Below, one piece after another: positions 1 through 9,732 of a stretch of 24,417 nucleotides of DNA (position 1 is the first letter of the stretch; each line of letters begins with the position of its first letter). Source of the DNA: Pleurotus djamor (lineage: Eukaryota > Basidiomycota > Agaricomycetes > Agaricales > Pleurotaceae); NCBI GenBank assembly GCA_029747585.1, contig JAPEVF010000681.1, positions 1-24,417 of the forward strand. The letters are read 5' to 3'. Under the pieces are notes generated by a model. It was not told the origin of the DNA. It saw only the letters and a list, made by a program, of their open reading frames with translations, and made no database searches. A program made the position numbers and the translations under genes.

Positions 1-981
1 ACTCTAGCATTGCCCTTACTTACCAGTGTCGAGCTTCGTCATATGACATGGACGGAAGTCCAACCAGAACTTCAAGACGTGTTAATATTGCTCCTCTCCC
101 AGAGATTCATCAAGAAGGTCAGCCTGGCCAACTGTGGCATTCCTTCGAATGTCCGGTGGCTGAAGTTCGTTGGTCCCGATGTGGCGTCGATAAACTTGGA
201 CGGGCTCAAGATTCTTGACGTTTACAATGCCGAACGAAGTGCCTCCAATGACGACAACCCTATGTCGTCGGGCCCAAACCTGACCCACCTGGAGATTGGG
301 GGACTCTATCATTCGAGTTCCGGTCAAGTACTCAAATGGCTTCTTGAAGACTCAAGCACTCTGCCCAGCTCTCAGAACACTGTCTCACCCGGCCGATCTT
401 GGCGGGAAAGTGTTACGACCCTTTCGTTACGTTGCCGCACTGGTTTGCAAGGCGTCGCCGAACTATTCCAGACATGTTCACGTCTCACAACCCTCAAGCT
501 GGACAATCGTAAGCTAGATCTCTTACGGTTGTTCGTCGATATTAACACATTTTTGTACTTTACAGACGGGTTCCTGAGCACGATTCCCCTTGATGACATT
601 ATGCATATCCCAACTTTGAACTACCTTCACTTCATGCCCCTTCCCGTTGTACATATCCCCTGGTTTCTGCCTTTCTTCAAGACGATCAACTTGCCCCAAT
701 TGGCATCTTCCTTTCTAATACCGACTCAATCAAAAATAATTCACCTCAATATGTGGATGGACTCGGAGCGCACTCCGATCTCGCTTCCCAATTTATCGAT
801 TCAAATCCGGGCACTCGATGAAGTCGCTTTCAACCTTCACAACGTCGAATTTAACCTGACATTGACCATGCTGACGTCGAGGTCCAAGAACGACTGTCAA
901 AGAATCGAGTACGGGGCAGCGAAAGCAACTCTGGTCGGTTTATGCGCTGATTTGAAGACATTGAAGTTCCAAGTATGTTGA
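1..981 (+). CDS. F1: F-box/LRR-like protein, 5' end beyond window
   Basis: The frame is open from base 1 and aligns with the middle and end of F2-F5, so the F-box N-terminus (about 150 residues) lies outside the window. Visible landmarks are LPLLTSVELRHMTW, WLKFVGP, SWRESVTTLSL, LTTLKL, HIPTLNYLHF and the family's closing TLVGLCADLKTLKF. An intron is predicted at 509-565 (GTAAGC...TTTACAG, 57 nt) at the position and phase used by all paralogues. Its length is divisible by three and it has no stop, so the unspliced frame also stays open. F-box proteins usually act as substrate adaptors of SCF ubiquitin ligases; the leucine-rich part would bind the substrate, which is unknown. It faces a dead S copy on the opposite strand. 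No disabling change is visible. Confidence 0.8.
   Translation, partial: TLALPLLTSVELRHMTWTEVQPELQDVLILLLSQRFIKKVSLANCGIPSNVRWLKFVGPDVASINLDGLKILDVYNAERSASNDDNPMSSGPNLTHLEIGGLYHSSSGQVLKWLLEDSSTLPSSQNTVSPGRSWRESVTTLSLRCRTGLQGVAELFQTCSRLTTLKLDNRKLDLLRLFVDINTFLYFTDGFLSTIPLDDIMHIPTLNYLHFMPLPVVHIPWFLPFFKTINLPQLASSFLIPTQSKIIHLNMWMDSERTPISLPNLSIQIRALDEVAFNLHNVEFNLTLTMLTSRSKNDCQRIEYGAAKATLVGLCADLKTLKFQVC
509..565 (+). other. F1 family intron (57 nt, in frame)
   Basis: Donor GTAAGC and acceptor TTTACAG sit just after the LTTLKLDN block, in phase 1, matching the introns of F2, F3, F4 and F5. It can be read through without a stop, adding 19 residues. Confidence 0.75.
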
Positions 982-1243
982 AGTTCTCAGCGTCGTCCAT
1001 TATTTGTAGGTAAGACTTCGCTCTCTTGTATCGATCGGCTCACAATGATGGTATTGACTAGGATCTTATGATATACTTAAGTTCATGCCCCCGCCCCCGA
1101 CTTCTTGCTCTGTATAACGCCACCACATCTCCACGGACCTCTTGAATCTGGATACCGCCCCGATAGGGAAAGAGCTCCCTACCTCTCACTTGGCTGGATG
1201 TGCGATAGAAAGCCCGGGGTCGACACTATGCGAGTGGAGGCAG

Positions 1244-1762
1244 TCAATTCGATACCCGCCGAGCAATGATGAAGATAGTGCTGCCGCTTAAGAGCGGGAC
1301 GCCACAATGTCTTCGAAGAACGCGCGTTGCTCGCACGAGCCCTCCACAGCACTTGTCCAGGAAGGAAGAAGTGCAGACGACACGCAAAACGCGCGCGAAT
1401 ATGGCGGGGACCCCGGTGGTACGGTCACGGCTATTGGGAGAGTCACGATCCGCGTGCGGCACATTGCTATCGGTCCTGTGTATCGCTGTGAGAGGGCGGG
1501 GTTGGAGGAAATATGAAATCTGGGTGCTTGTGGGACCTACGTGTTCGTTGGACAACGGGGACCTCTTCGTCAAGATTCAAGAAAAGATGCGGCCGGTACA
1601 GGTAGTGAAGACGAGCGAGGTGGAAGTATGGGGCTTCGATTATCGACTGTGCTTCTGTTCGACCGGCCCCCAACATTTCACCCTAGGATGGAGCCGTTAT
1701 AGGTGTCACCGCAGACCAAGTGGAAGGAGAAATGGTGGGAGACTGTGTGGTGGATTGGCCCT
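1244..1762 (-). pseudogene. Decayed, inverted copy of the S small-protein family
   Basis: Read on the minus strand, this segment contains FHLVCGDTYNGSILG, a TGA stop, then NVGGRSNRSTVDNRS and PPRSSSLPV, which align with the N-terminal block of S1-S3. In another frame it ends with GLVRATRVLRRHCGVPLL and GSTIFII, matching the C-terminal segment of S3 (GFVRATRIMRPYVIPILF). The position of the start codon reads AGG instead of ATG (about 1760-1762), and the middle has stops and frame changes. Overall length (about 519 nt) is close to S3 (507 nt), so it is a full-length copy that decayed in place rather than a fragment. It lies tail to tail with F1, the same arrangement as the S/F pairs to the right but flipped as a block. 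Confidence 0.8.
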
Positions 1763-1847
1763 GCAGTTGGGTTCGGCACTGAGCCGCCGGTTTAAGTACA
1801 CAAGCCATGCGATGGAACTACGGGGACAAAACGAGAAACGGTGTCAT

Positions 1848-1926
1848 GTTACTGGGTGCGGTCTCGGTATCTTAGTACTGGGGTGCGGTCACATTGTCAG
1901 GTTACTGGGTGCGATCATGGTATCAA
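1848..1926. repeat. Three imperfect 26-27 bp direct repeats
   Basis: Three consecutive units begin at about 1848, 1875 and 1901, each with the pattern GTTACTGGGTGCGGTC followed by a less conserved GGTATC-like tail. It is a minisatellite-like triplication in non-coding sequence just upstream of the dead S copy (its 5' side on the minus strand). Confidence 0.7.
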
Positions 1927-2387
1927 CACCCCTCACCCATCACGGTCAAGCAATCAATTGATCCGCTTAGACTACTGATTCAATCCTCCGAGCCCATTAT
2001 CTATCTCCGTCCTTTGTCGAACAGCCCCCCGAACCGTCTCCTTTGCAATCATCGACACACCAATGCCGTTCGCTAAAGGGATCACTGCCTAGTGCCCAGA
2101 TGACAAAGTCACTTTTGACGTTGTGTACATCCAATATGGCAAAGTAATATGTATGCCTGCCTAGCCCTCCGTCTCCCTCGCCTCCAATTACCATGCCTGT
2201 ACACACACTAATACTCATCGCTCGCAATTACAATAACTTTTCCGCCACGCTCAAGCTTATTGAATTTCAAGAGGGAAGGGCATGTATGACAAAGGGGAAT
2301 ATCATTCCTTTTCAACGGAAACACAGTTGGTGAACATATATAAGAACCAAGGAAGCAAATGGTAGTTTTAAGATCTAATAGGCAGGG
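1927..2387. other. Intergenic region without recognised gene
   Basis: I see no frame related to the two local families and no other coding signal. It contains the 3' flank of F2 on its right side. Confidence 0.5.
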
Positions 2388-3858
2388 TCAACCGGCAACC
2401 TCCAACTTCAGCGCTGTCAATATAGTCCACAAATGACCCAGGTGTAACTTCATCTGTTCATACTCTTCGCTCCCATAACCACCCTGGAAGCTAAACATGG
2501 ACAACCTCAACGTCAACCTGACCTCCAAGTAGGGAATGCGTGCAACCAAGTTATTGAGCTCCTTGATTACTCCCGGCAACTTCAATAAAACAAACAGATC
2601 CAATGGTGAATTCGTCATATCCGTATCATCTGCCACATCAATGAAGACGACTTTCAGCTTGTACTTAGTCGGAATGGTGTGAACCGTGTGGGTCGGAGTT
2701 GCAGACAGCGAGTTGATATCCATTTCTTTGAAGAAAGATGTTACCAGGGGCATTTGTTCGTAGTCAAGAAGTGAAATGTGGAGGTACTCCAACGTTGGGA
2801 TACGCAGAAGATCGGACAGAGGAGAGGTATCCCCGTCTTCATCTGTAAAGCAGGATGGCGTGTCAAAAGTTGTTGATATGAGTGATGAGAGAAAATATTA
2901 GCTTACGCGGCATTACTTTGAGTGTTGTCAGACATGAGTATGTTTGGAACACTTCAAAGAGGCCTTCCATGCTAGGGGGCCAATATATCCACAAGGTAGA
3001 CAAGCTGTCACGCCATGAGTGGCTAGGTATGGTTGTTTTGGGGCCCAAAGGATTGTTAGAATCGACTAGATCCTCGGGCGGGTGAAGAATCCACTTGATT
3101 GTATCGGAAGGGAACAACGATCCTATCTCCAAGTCGATCGAGTTCGGCACCGAAGACAAGGGCATGTCGCCGATGGAGGTCTCGTGCTCGGCACTAGAAT
3201 CTTCAACCATTGTGATCACAACCTCGCGCAATTTTAGCGATTTTGTCTGAGGACCAACGAATCTTAGCCACGGAACACTGATAGGGATATCACACCCAGC
3301 CAGCTTCACGTGCTGTATGAATCCCCCAGAGAGGAGCGAGATTAATGCGTGTTGGAGGTCCACCTCGAGTCCCGTCCATACTAGGTCATGAAGTTCAACA
3401 CTAGTGAGGGAGGGTAATGCTAGCGTATGGATTTTCTCGAGGAGAATGACCAAAGAAGGGTCTGGTGCGCGGGCCTTTGGTGGCTTGGACGTGTAACATA
3501 TGCATCCTCCCCACGATTCTAGAAGTTCCCCGCGAATGATGATTGAACGGGCGTATAGTAACAGGTGGGAGGATATGCCAAGCAGGAGATCGGTATTCGC
3601 TGGTCGAGGGGCCCGATGCAGAACGGGCTGCACATTGTCCGTAGGTTCAGGAGAAGGCAGGCTAGTGCAAAAGACCATCGTCCGGTGCAGATGCTTCTGA
3701 GACGTCCGGCTCCAAGCTGAAGTAACCAACGAGCATGCTTTTAAGGTTGGCTTGTCATCGCGTAGGTGATCAATGACGTTGTCGTAGACGTCTTGAGGGA
3801 GCGCAGAGGAAGAAGGGAACATCCTCGTAAGTGCAGGATGGTAGCATGCCATGAACAT
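2388..3858 (-). CDS. F2: F-box/LRR-like protein, two exons
   Basis: Model: exons 3858-2907 and 2842-2388, intron 2843-2906 (64 nt, GTAAGC...TTTACAG), 468 residues if the first ATG is used. The F-box-like region is about residues 19-58 (ALPQDVYDNVIDHL, then LKACSLVTSAWSRTSQKHLH). Downstream come SIIIRGE, LPSLTSVELHDLVW, VPWLRFVGPQTKSLKL, SWRDSLSTLW, LTTLKV, then in exon 2 LLRIPTLEYLHISL. A TATA box (3864-3869) lies only 5 nt before the first ATG (3858), so the likely true start is Met13 at 3822, next to the F-box. F-box proteins usually recruit substrates to SCF ubiquitin ligases; the target here is unknown. It follows F3 on the same strand after 172 bp. Retaining the intron would stop translation after about 13 extra codons. 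Confidence 0.85.
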
Positions 3859-3863
3859 GAGGC

Positions 3864-3869
3864 TTTATA
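3864..3869 (-). promoter_or_regulatory. TATA box of F2
   Basis: Minus-strand TATAAA in the shared context TATAAAG[TC]CTCATG seen before F2, F4 and F5. It lies about 42 nt before the second in-frame ATG (3822). Confidence 0.6.
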
Positions 3870-4030
3870 AGAAGCGCAGGCAAAGTAGTGTGAGAAACGA
3901 GCCAACCATCTGTTCGTCTATTTCCGAAGATGATGGATGGATTATCGTACAAAGTGAGGAAAGCCGCCGCAGGGACACAGGGTAATTGGAACCATTGAAG
4001 TAACACCAGACGCCGCCGAGAGCTTCCACT

Positions 4031-5446
4031 TCAAGATACTTCCAACTTGAGCGCTTTCATATCGGCCTGCAAACCGACCAGGGTCTTCTTCGTCTCCTCG
4101 TACTGCATCCTTTCTGGACCATCCAACGTCGACAACGTTATCCTCAAGTACACCTCTACGTTTGGAATGTTAGAAACAACCCCGTCAAACTCCCGGATCG
4201 TGTCCAGGTCAATGGAGGCGAGTCCAGCTCCTGGATAACTCGATTCGACCGACATTTCAATGCAGACGGTTTTCGGCTTGGATGGAACGTCGCGAAAGGG
4301 ATAAGAAGATAATGGGTTGGATGGTTTGAAGCAAGATATCAACCAGCGGATCTGTCGAGATGAGACGGGCATGATAACGACGTTCTGCAGTGTTGGGATG
4401 CGCAGAATCTCGTAGAAAGGGATGTGTGTAAGGCAGGTTTCTGTAGAATATGATTGTGCGTAAGTAATTGCTAACGCGACCAGGGATTCGGGAAACATAC
4501 CTGGATTGAGCTTGAGTGTTGTCAAGCTCGAATATGCTTGAACGAGCTCGAGAAGACCTTCCGCGCGGGCGCGGAGGCCACAGTGTATCGAAAGAGTGGT
4601 GAGGCGATTGCGACATGAACCACTGCGTAAGAGCATCTGCGATCTCGAACTTGGAGTATCGTGAAGAATCCATTGATTCACTGAAGGACTGCAGTATTGT
4701 CCGATGCTTAGGTGGGTCAAATTTGAAGCTGAGGAGATTGGAATCTCCTCCAAAGAGGTCTCGTACAAAACGCTGGTATCACCAAGGATCAAGACTCCGT
4801 TCAGTGTGAGCGACCTCGTCTGAGGGCCAACAAATCTAAACCATGGGAGACCATAAGGAATGTCGCACCCATGCAGCGTGACATTCTCGATGAAATCGCC
4901 AGAAAGCAGAGAAACCAACGCGCGTTGGAGATCCAAGTCCATTGCCGTCCATACCAAGTCGCGGAGTTCGACGTTTGTGAGCAACGGTAACGATAGGTTA
5001 TGGATTTTACTAAGGAGCACGACAAGGGAGGGGTCCGGTGCGCGGGTCTTCAAAGGCTTCATTGGCATCATTGAACGACCCCGGTTTGTTGGGATGCATT
5101 CCCCACGTATAACGATAGACCGAGCGTATCGCAATAGGGGAGAAGATGTAGTGAGCAGGAGTCGGGTCTTACCCAAGCCTGACGCCGGACTGACAGCGCA
5201 TTGCTCTTCATACTCATCATACTGAGCTTTTGGAGGGTTGGGATAAGTGAGGCTAGTCCAAAGGACAATCGTTCGGTGTAGATGCTTTTGCGATGCGATC
5301 CTCCAAGTGGAAGCAACCAACGAGCAGGCTTTTAGCAATGGCTTTTCATCACATAGGTTGGCGATGATGATTCCGTAGATTTCCTGAGGGAGTGCGGAAT
5401 CGTGAGACATGCTGAGGGGAGGACGTGAGAGCGCTGTTGTGAGCAT
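4031..5446 (-). CDS. F3: F-box/LRR-like protein, two exons
   Basis: Model: exons 5446-4501 and 4440-4031, intron 4441-4500 (60 nt, GTATGT...TCTACAG), 451 residues; an unspliced frame of 471 residues is also open. Spliced product joins LTTLKLNPE to TCLTHIPFYEILRIPTL, aligning without a gap to F5, which supports the intron. The F-box-like part has ALPQEIYGIIIANL and LKACSLVASTWRIASQKHLH; later landmarks are SIVIRGE, LPLLTNVELRDLVW, LPWFRFVGPQTRSLTL and an end block KKTLVGLQADMKALKLEV. The preferred start may be Met13 at 5410. Unlike F2, F4 and F5 it lacks a TATAAA at the equivalent place; the bases there are not TATA-like, though the CTCATG that follows is kept. Probably an SCF substrate adaptor by family, target unknown. 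Confidence 0.85.
   Translation of the reverse strand: MLTTALSRPPLSMSHDSALPQEIYGIIIANLCDEKPLLKACSLVASTWRIASQKHLHRTIVLWTSLTYPNPPKAQYDEYEEQCAVSPASGLGKTRLLLTTSSPLLRYARSIVIRGECIPTNRGRSMMPMKPLKTRAPDPSLVVLLSKIHNLSLPLLTNVELRDLVWTAMDLDLQRALVSLLSGDFIENVTLHGCDIPYGLPWFRFVGPQTRSLTLNGVLILGDTSVLYETSLEEIPISSASNLTHLSIGQYCSPSVNQWILHDTPSSRSQMLLRSGSCRNRLTTLSIHCGLRARAEGLLELVQAYSSLTTLKLNPGMFPESLVALAITYAQSYSTETCLTHIPFYEILRIPTLQNVVIMPVSSRQIRWLISCFKPSNPLSSYPFRDVPSKPKTVCIEMSVESSYPGAGLASIDLDTIREFDGVVSNIPNVEVYLRITLSTLDGPERMQYEETKKTLVGLQADMKALKLEVS
4441..4500 (-). other. F3 family intron (60 nt, in frame)
   Basis: GTATGT donor, TCTACAG acceptor, phase 1, same place as in the paralogues. Open and divisible by three, so a naive gene call would read through it. 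Confidence 0.75.
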
Positions 5447-5470
5447 GAGACTGCGTAATGGTGTGGCTCA

Positions 5471-5490
5471 GGCCACCTGATCATCAATCA
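5471..5490 (-). promoter_or_regulatory. Shared TGATCATC box upstream of F3
   Basis: The plus-strand text CACCTGATCATCAAT is close to CCGTCTGATCATCTA before F4 and CCACTTGATCATCAAA before F5; F2 has a weaker form (CCATCTGTTCGTCTA). In each case it sits a few tens of bases upstream of the TATA position. A common promoter element is inferred. Confidence 0.4.
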
Positions 5491-7710
5491 ATGATGGAAC
5501 TGTGATGTTAAATGGGGCTGAAAGATGATTCATACGTCGTGCCGCAATTTTCGACGCCGAGCAGACCAACAGTGAACGCGTAAGGATTGAATATTGAGGT
5601 TCGATCCGTGGCGCATGGAGATTGACAAGTTGGGGGGACAAGGATGAGGTGGCGTGGTTGGCTGCAGGATGCCTGGATGGCATAGAGTCGGGGATAGGGA
5701 GCACTGGAAGGAATTGGAAGTGAGCGACATCCATGTCTCCGCCATACTTCAAGCAAACTGTGCGCCCTCGCATCGCGCCGCTGGTCATGAGGCTATTACG
5801 TTGCTAAGCGTTATAGCAGGGAAGAGTCCGTTGACATACATGGACGCGTCTCCTTCACATCTTTCATGTCTATATTCATCCAATATTCATCGGCCATAAC
5901 GTCATCAGCAACCCAAACATCATCATCGCGGATAACCGTGTCCTCATCCGTATCTTTATCAGCCTCTCTCCGGTCCCTCTCCTCGTTTTCGATGCGCCTA
6001 CGCTTTCGAGCGTGAACCATGCTTTTCATGGGCAAATCCGAGGGATGAAGAAAGTCCATCCAGGGGAACGCGGGTTGAGGTCGAGGTTGTCATGGAGGTG
6101 GCACTTAAATTCGGGGTCGTGAGACCAGACGAGCACAGTGCGTATTTGAGTTGGGGCAATGCTTGAAGCTCTGACGGACAGTAGCGGCGATTGGACTCAA
6201 GGTTTAAGCTCATCGTCCTCTCCCTTTCCACCACCAGCTAATCCACTGGTCTGAAACTCCAATCGATTGACTGTCTCCATTACAGTCTTGGCCCTTTCTT
6301 GATGTTCTTCTCTTGGGAGCGTACGCCGCAGAACTGAAGACACCGCGTGGTGAGCAAGCGTACGAATATGGGTGTTTTGAAGGTGAGACATACCAATGNT
6401 TTTTATAGTGCACCCCAATTCCCCTCCCTTTTACCATTCTTGGCGACCTGTTGACCGCGCAAGCACAACGACCGTGAATCTATGAGCTACGCGTCGCGTG
6501 AGCCTTTCCTCGCATAAGAAGTTGCTCATCGGGGGACTCCGTTCTTGACGTTTTCGCTATTGCCGTCATTATAGACATTGACGATGCAGGTGTGGTAACG
6601 ACGATGGTATATAGGAACAACGGTGTAGAGATCGAATTGATTGTCCCTAGCTAGAATGGAAAGGTCAGCAAGAGGGAGAAGAAAACATGTCCATGGAATA
6701 CCCACAAACCAGATGAATTCCTGGTATCTTCCAAAGGCCAGTTCATATCCGCAGCCAACGCGGCTGGTAGATCCTGATCTTCGAGTCTGAGGAGGAATTT
6801 GGGTGGCCAAAGGGTTAGTACTTGGTGATATCGGCTTTTTAGAGCCCAGCGAGGTGGCAGCGTTTCGGGAGAGGTTGACAGATGAGTTACTTGTTAAATC
6901 AGTGGCCAGAGTTGAGTATGGAAAGCATAAAGTTGAGAGTGCGCCCATTTTGACCTCGAGGTGAGACGGGTCCGGAGTGGTGCATAGATGGGGTAGCAAG
7001 CCATGGCTGGAATCACAGATGAGATCTTGAGACTCTGGGCTCACCATGAAGCCTATAGGCAATCAGTGAGGCGATGGGAGGAGCCACAACCGACCTGCCA
7101 ATTTTGCCAAAATTGATGCTGGAGGGTGCGTTCAAGGTCAGACGGGCGCTAGCGGAGTTCAAACCGAGCTGACCTCTCCCTGTTGCCATATGAAGGAACC
7201 GTAGTTGAGACTACTGACTTGAAGCCCCTTGTATCTAGTGGCGACTGTGCCAACTTCCCAAATACCAGCACATGCTCATTCACTCCGACATCCAACACGC
7301 TCAAGATTTCCGGTCTACACTACCTAGGCGGGTCATATGCATAGCGTCGATTGTCTGACATGCGAGTACTTAGTAAGAATGAAATAGGTATCCCAAGGCA
7401 AACAACGTTGAACACACCAAAGATGACCACGTTTTGTCTACGCTTGTCTCGCGAAGTCTGATATGGAACGCTGGGACAGAACGGGAATAACAGCCTGGTT
7501 TTGGAGAATATATTTCGACCGAGCATTCATTGGCGCCTGCCTTTACTGGCGTTTACCGATCACCCCGACGATGGACGTTAGTTGCCCTCGCATCAACGCT
7601 GTCTCCACATGCGCTCTCGCATCACTCCCAGGCCGTATGTGCGATAGAGACATCACTCGTCCCCCTTGTTGAAGCCAGCTGCAGATGCCGCATTCCATGA
7701 GAGCCCCTAC
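5491..7710. other. Inter-module region (G0), no gene firmly supported
   Basis: This stretch separates F3 from S1. Part of it aligns with other inter-module regions: on the minus strand, text near 7440-7480 (CCCAGCGTTCCATATCA) matches text near 10745-10775 (CCCAGCGTTCCCATATCA). A minus-strand ATG frame at 7526-7320 encodes a hydrophobic stretch VVIFGVFNVVCLGIPISFLL, and another frame at 7052-6526 contains GYELAFGRYQEFIW and LYTVVPIYHRRYHTCIVNV. These may be exons of a gene diverging from S1, but I could not find a consistent set of splice junctions. Confidence 0.3.
5800..6410 (-). other. Possible multi-exon hypothetical gene, unresolved
   Basis: Several minus-strand stretches look coding by composition but do not join into one clear model. 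One is around 6200-6360 (RTLPREEHQERAKTVMETV in one frame). Another, around 5830-6040, starts with a basic run HARKRRRIENEERDRRE and then is acidic (DEDTVIRDDDVWVADDV). GT-AG pairs exist (for example GTATGT near 6390 with CTTCAG near 6330). The text around 6095-6140 resembles 19125-19175, so the segment may be a duplicated unit. I recognise no family. The basic run could be a nuclear localisation signal if the frame is real. Confidence 0.2.
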
Positions 7711-7716
7711 TATAAA
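7711..7716 (+). promoter_or_regulatory. TATA box of S1
   Basis: TATAAA (in TATAAAGAGG) ends 41 nt before the S1 ATG at 7758, a spacing like that proposed for the inner start codons of F2, F4 and F5. S2 has AATAAAGAGG at 11014-11023, further from its ATG. Confidence 0.55.
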
Positions 7717-7757
7717 GAGGGCGCGTTCTACATTCTTCAGTGCAACAAACCCCCGAC

Positions 7758-8297
7758 ATGGCCAACCAGCCACCCATCTTCTCGCAAAACATCTCCTTTC
7801 ACATCATCTATGGCGACACTTACAATGGCACCATTCGAGGTAGTAACGTCGGAGGCCGGTCAAACAGGAGTACTATCCGTGGCGGAAACCGTATACCTCC
7901 ACTCCGCTCTTCTTCACTCCCTCTGCCTCCCATGTCTTCGTTTGGAAAAGACATACCCGGAGCCCATCGTCCCACAAACTCCTCGACGTCAACGTCGCAT
8001 TCCCACCGGTCGTCGCCACTCCCCATCCCCAAGGTCAATCCAAACGCGTCACGCGCGAAGCCTAGCTCTCGCAATCACCTTGATTTCACTTCTAAAATCT
8101 CGGCCATAACCACATCAGTCTCACGCACCATACGTACTACCGCATACACGATCAAGTCTTCCTTGGGATATATCTGGGCACAGCACATTGTACGCCCGCA
8201 TGTTATCCCCATCTTGATTGGCAGCGCCTTTCTCTTCGTCGTCGGTGCTGCGACCATCACGCCTTGTCCCCTTAAGATCGCAACCCACAGGTTTTGA
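7758..8297 (+). CDS. S1: small protein with conserved N-terminal block and C-terminal hydrophobic segment
   Basis: 179 residues, no intron needed. The ATG at 7758 aligns with the starts of S2 and S3 (MAN[QH]P). Residues 1-40 hold the family block: FHIIYGDTYNG, then SNVGGRSNRSTI. A Ser/Pro-rich stretch follows (RSSSLPLPPMSSFGKDIPG), then a variable Ser/Thr/His-rich middle. The C-terminal region has basic residues and a hydrophobic segment at about residues 149-167 (VIPILIGSAFLFVVGAATI), likely a tail anchor or single membrane span. There is no N-terminal signal peptide. I recognise no family and assign no function. It is convergent with the F-box relic at 9030-9732 and preceded by a good TATA box. 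Confidence 0.75.
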   Translation: MANQPPIFSQNISFHIIYGDTYNGTIRGSNVGGRSNRSTIRGGNRIPPLRSSSLPLPPMSSFGKDIPGAHRPTNSSTSTSHSHRSSPLPIPKVNPNASRAKPSSRNHLDFTSKISAITTSVSRTIRTTAYTIKSSLGYIWAQHIVRPHVIPILIGSAFLFVVGAATITPCPLKIATHRF

Positions 8298-9029
8298 TCA
8301 TCATGTTCTAGAAAAACACAAGCGCAGTCGCCTTGAAGGGGGAATTTGGCTCTTTTATGACCTTTCCTCGATAAAATGGCGCGGCGAAGTCGGAATATGA
8401 CGTCGACGTTGAAGAGAGACAACGCCTGAGTGTGTGGCACGGATAGGCAGCCACTACCATTTCCTTCCTTCAATTGCCGTTGATTCCATCCTATTCATCA
8501 CTTGGGGTACACCATGCGACGATCGCTGCCTTATTATGAACTTACGAAACGACGAAGCTCCAAACGGCTATTTCCATACAACAGGCTGGACCCAGGTTCC
8601 CTATATACACATCAGTACTACTTCTCACCATCTACATGTGATGTATACCCACCCATTTCCGTAACAGACACCGTCCGAAATCCAACGGCGTTTCCGTCTT
8701 CCAACGCTCTTGCTCGCTGGTTTGTCCTCTCTTGAGTTTGCCCCTCATAGACACACTATAAATTATCAGAAGTCGATGGCCACGATAGAAGTGTATGAAT
8801 GGCGAACACTCATGATAGAGAGTTATTCAGTGGATGTGAAACAGCGTTCCAAAGTTCACCACTTACCATTTTGATGGAACCACTTCGGCACTGGTTAGGT
8901 TCTTAGGCCCTTAGGATCCAAAAGCGTGGAAAATCACGAAACCCCGAAGTATCATTGATTGATCCCTACAGCNGCCTCTTACATTGCGAAAAAAAAAGTG
9001 AAAGTCGTTTCCTGCTGAACGTACTCCAA
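8298..9029. other. Spacer between S1 and the F relic
   Basis: No convincing gene. Short plus-strand frames at 8434-8735 overlap one another and resemble neither family. An A9 run lies near 8990 and one N at 8973. Confidence 0.45.
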
Positions 9030-9732
9030 GTTACCTCCAGCTTCAACGGCCTAAGACCGGCCCGTTAACCGACACAGGGTCCTCCGTGCCTCATTGCCCT
9101 CTTCGAGTATCCCCATCCTTCTGGCAATGGACGCCGAAATCTGCAGCTTCACGTTGAGCTCCACGTTAGGTATGCTCGGCATCACGCCATTGAATTCCTT
9201 GGCAGGAAACCTTGTGCACTGTATGACTTGGCTCAAAACACATTGCATCAATAGAAATGGTTTCGGATCGTTGTCGTGGAGGAGACCAGGAGGTTTGTCC
9301 AACAGAGCAGGGCATGGTGCGAACGGAGTCCATTGGTGTGGAAAATGTCAAAGGGAGGAAGGGTTATACAGCTTACTGGAAAAGCACAAGTAAGTCATTG
9401 GTGTTAGAAACTCACGATGTGGAACAGGGTCGACTTACGCAGGTTGAATATGAGTATTTTCGCGTCCAAAGAGACCTTCCGTACCATTGAAACAGTACCA
9501 CAGAAAGGGTGGCCATGCTCTCGCGCCACGAGGGACGCGTTACACCGTATGCGATTTTGGAAACGTTGAGTGCGGAGGAAGGATCAATTTCGTCACTGAA
9601 AGACCACAGGATCCCCCGAGGAGCAGGATGGTTGGTCTGGGGGATGAGGAAATTGGATGCTATCGTCACCTGTGGAGGGTCTACCCAATTTTAGCGATTT
9701 CGTCTGTGACCCAACGAACCTCAACCACGCAA
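9030..9732 (-). pseudogene. F relic 1: decayed F-box-family gene lacking its F-box
   Basis: On the minus strand, in several frames and in the family's order: WLRFVGSQTKSLKL (near 9670-9715), PSWRESMATLSVV (near 9515-9555), AKEFNGVMPSIPNVELNV (near 9160-9215) and LRPLKLEV (near 9030-9055). Frame changes and stops separate them. Everything upstream of the WLRFVG block, including the F-box domain and promoter, is missing. A small 9-bp duplication (ACCACGCAA twice, near 9722-9740) sits at the break, and beyond it the sequence resembles the region upstream of F4 (near 14085 onward), so a deletion joined the gene body to its distant upstream flank. It lies tail to tail with S1. Confidence 0.8.

Noticed and set aside
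1266..1961. 231-codon plus-strand frame as a gene
   Set aside because: It is antisense to recognisable S-family blocks, has biased Arg/Gly composition, and no homologous counterpart on the sense side of S1-S3.
4257..4673. 138-codon minus-strand frame
   Set aside because: It lies inside F3 in a different frame and spans its intron; F3 explains the region.
5468..5788. Minus-strand 106-codon frame upstream of F3
   Set aside because: Its end overlaps the conserved TGATCATC box of the F3 promoter, and an overlapping alternative frame is equally plausible.
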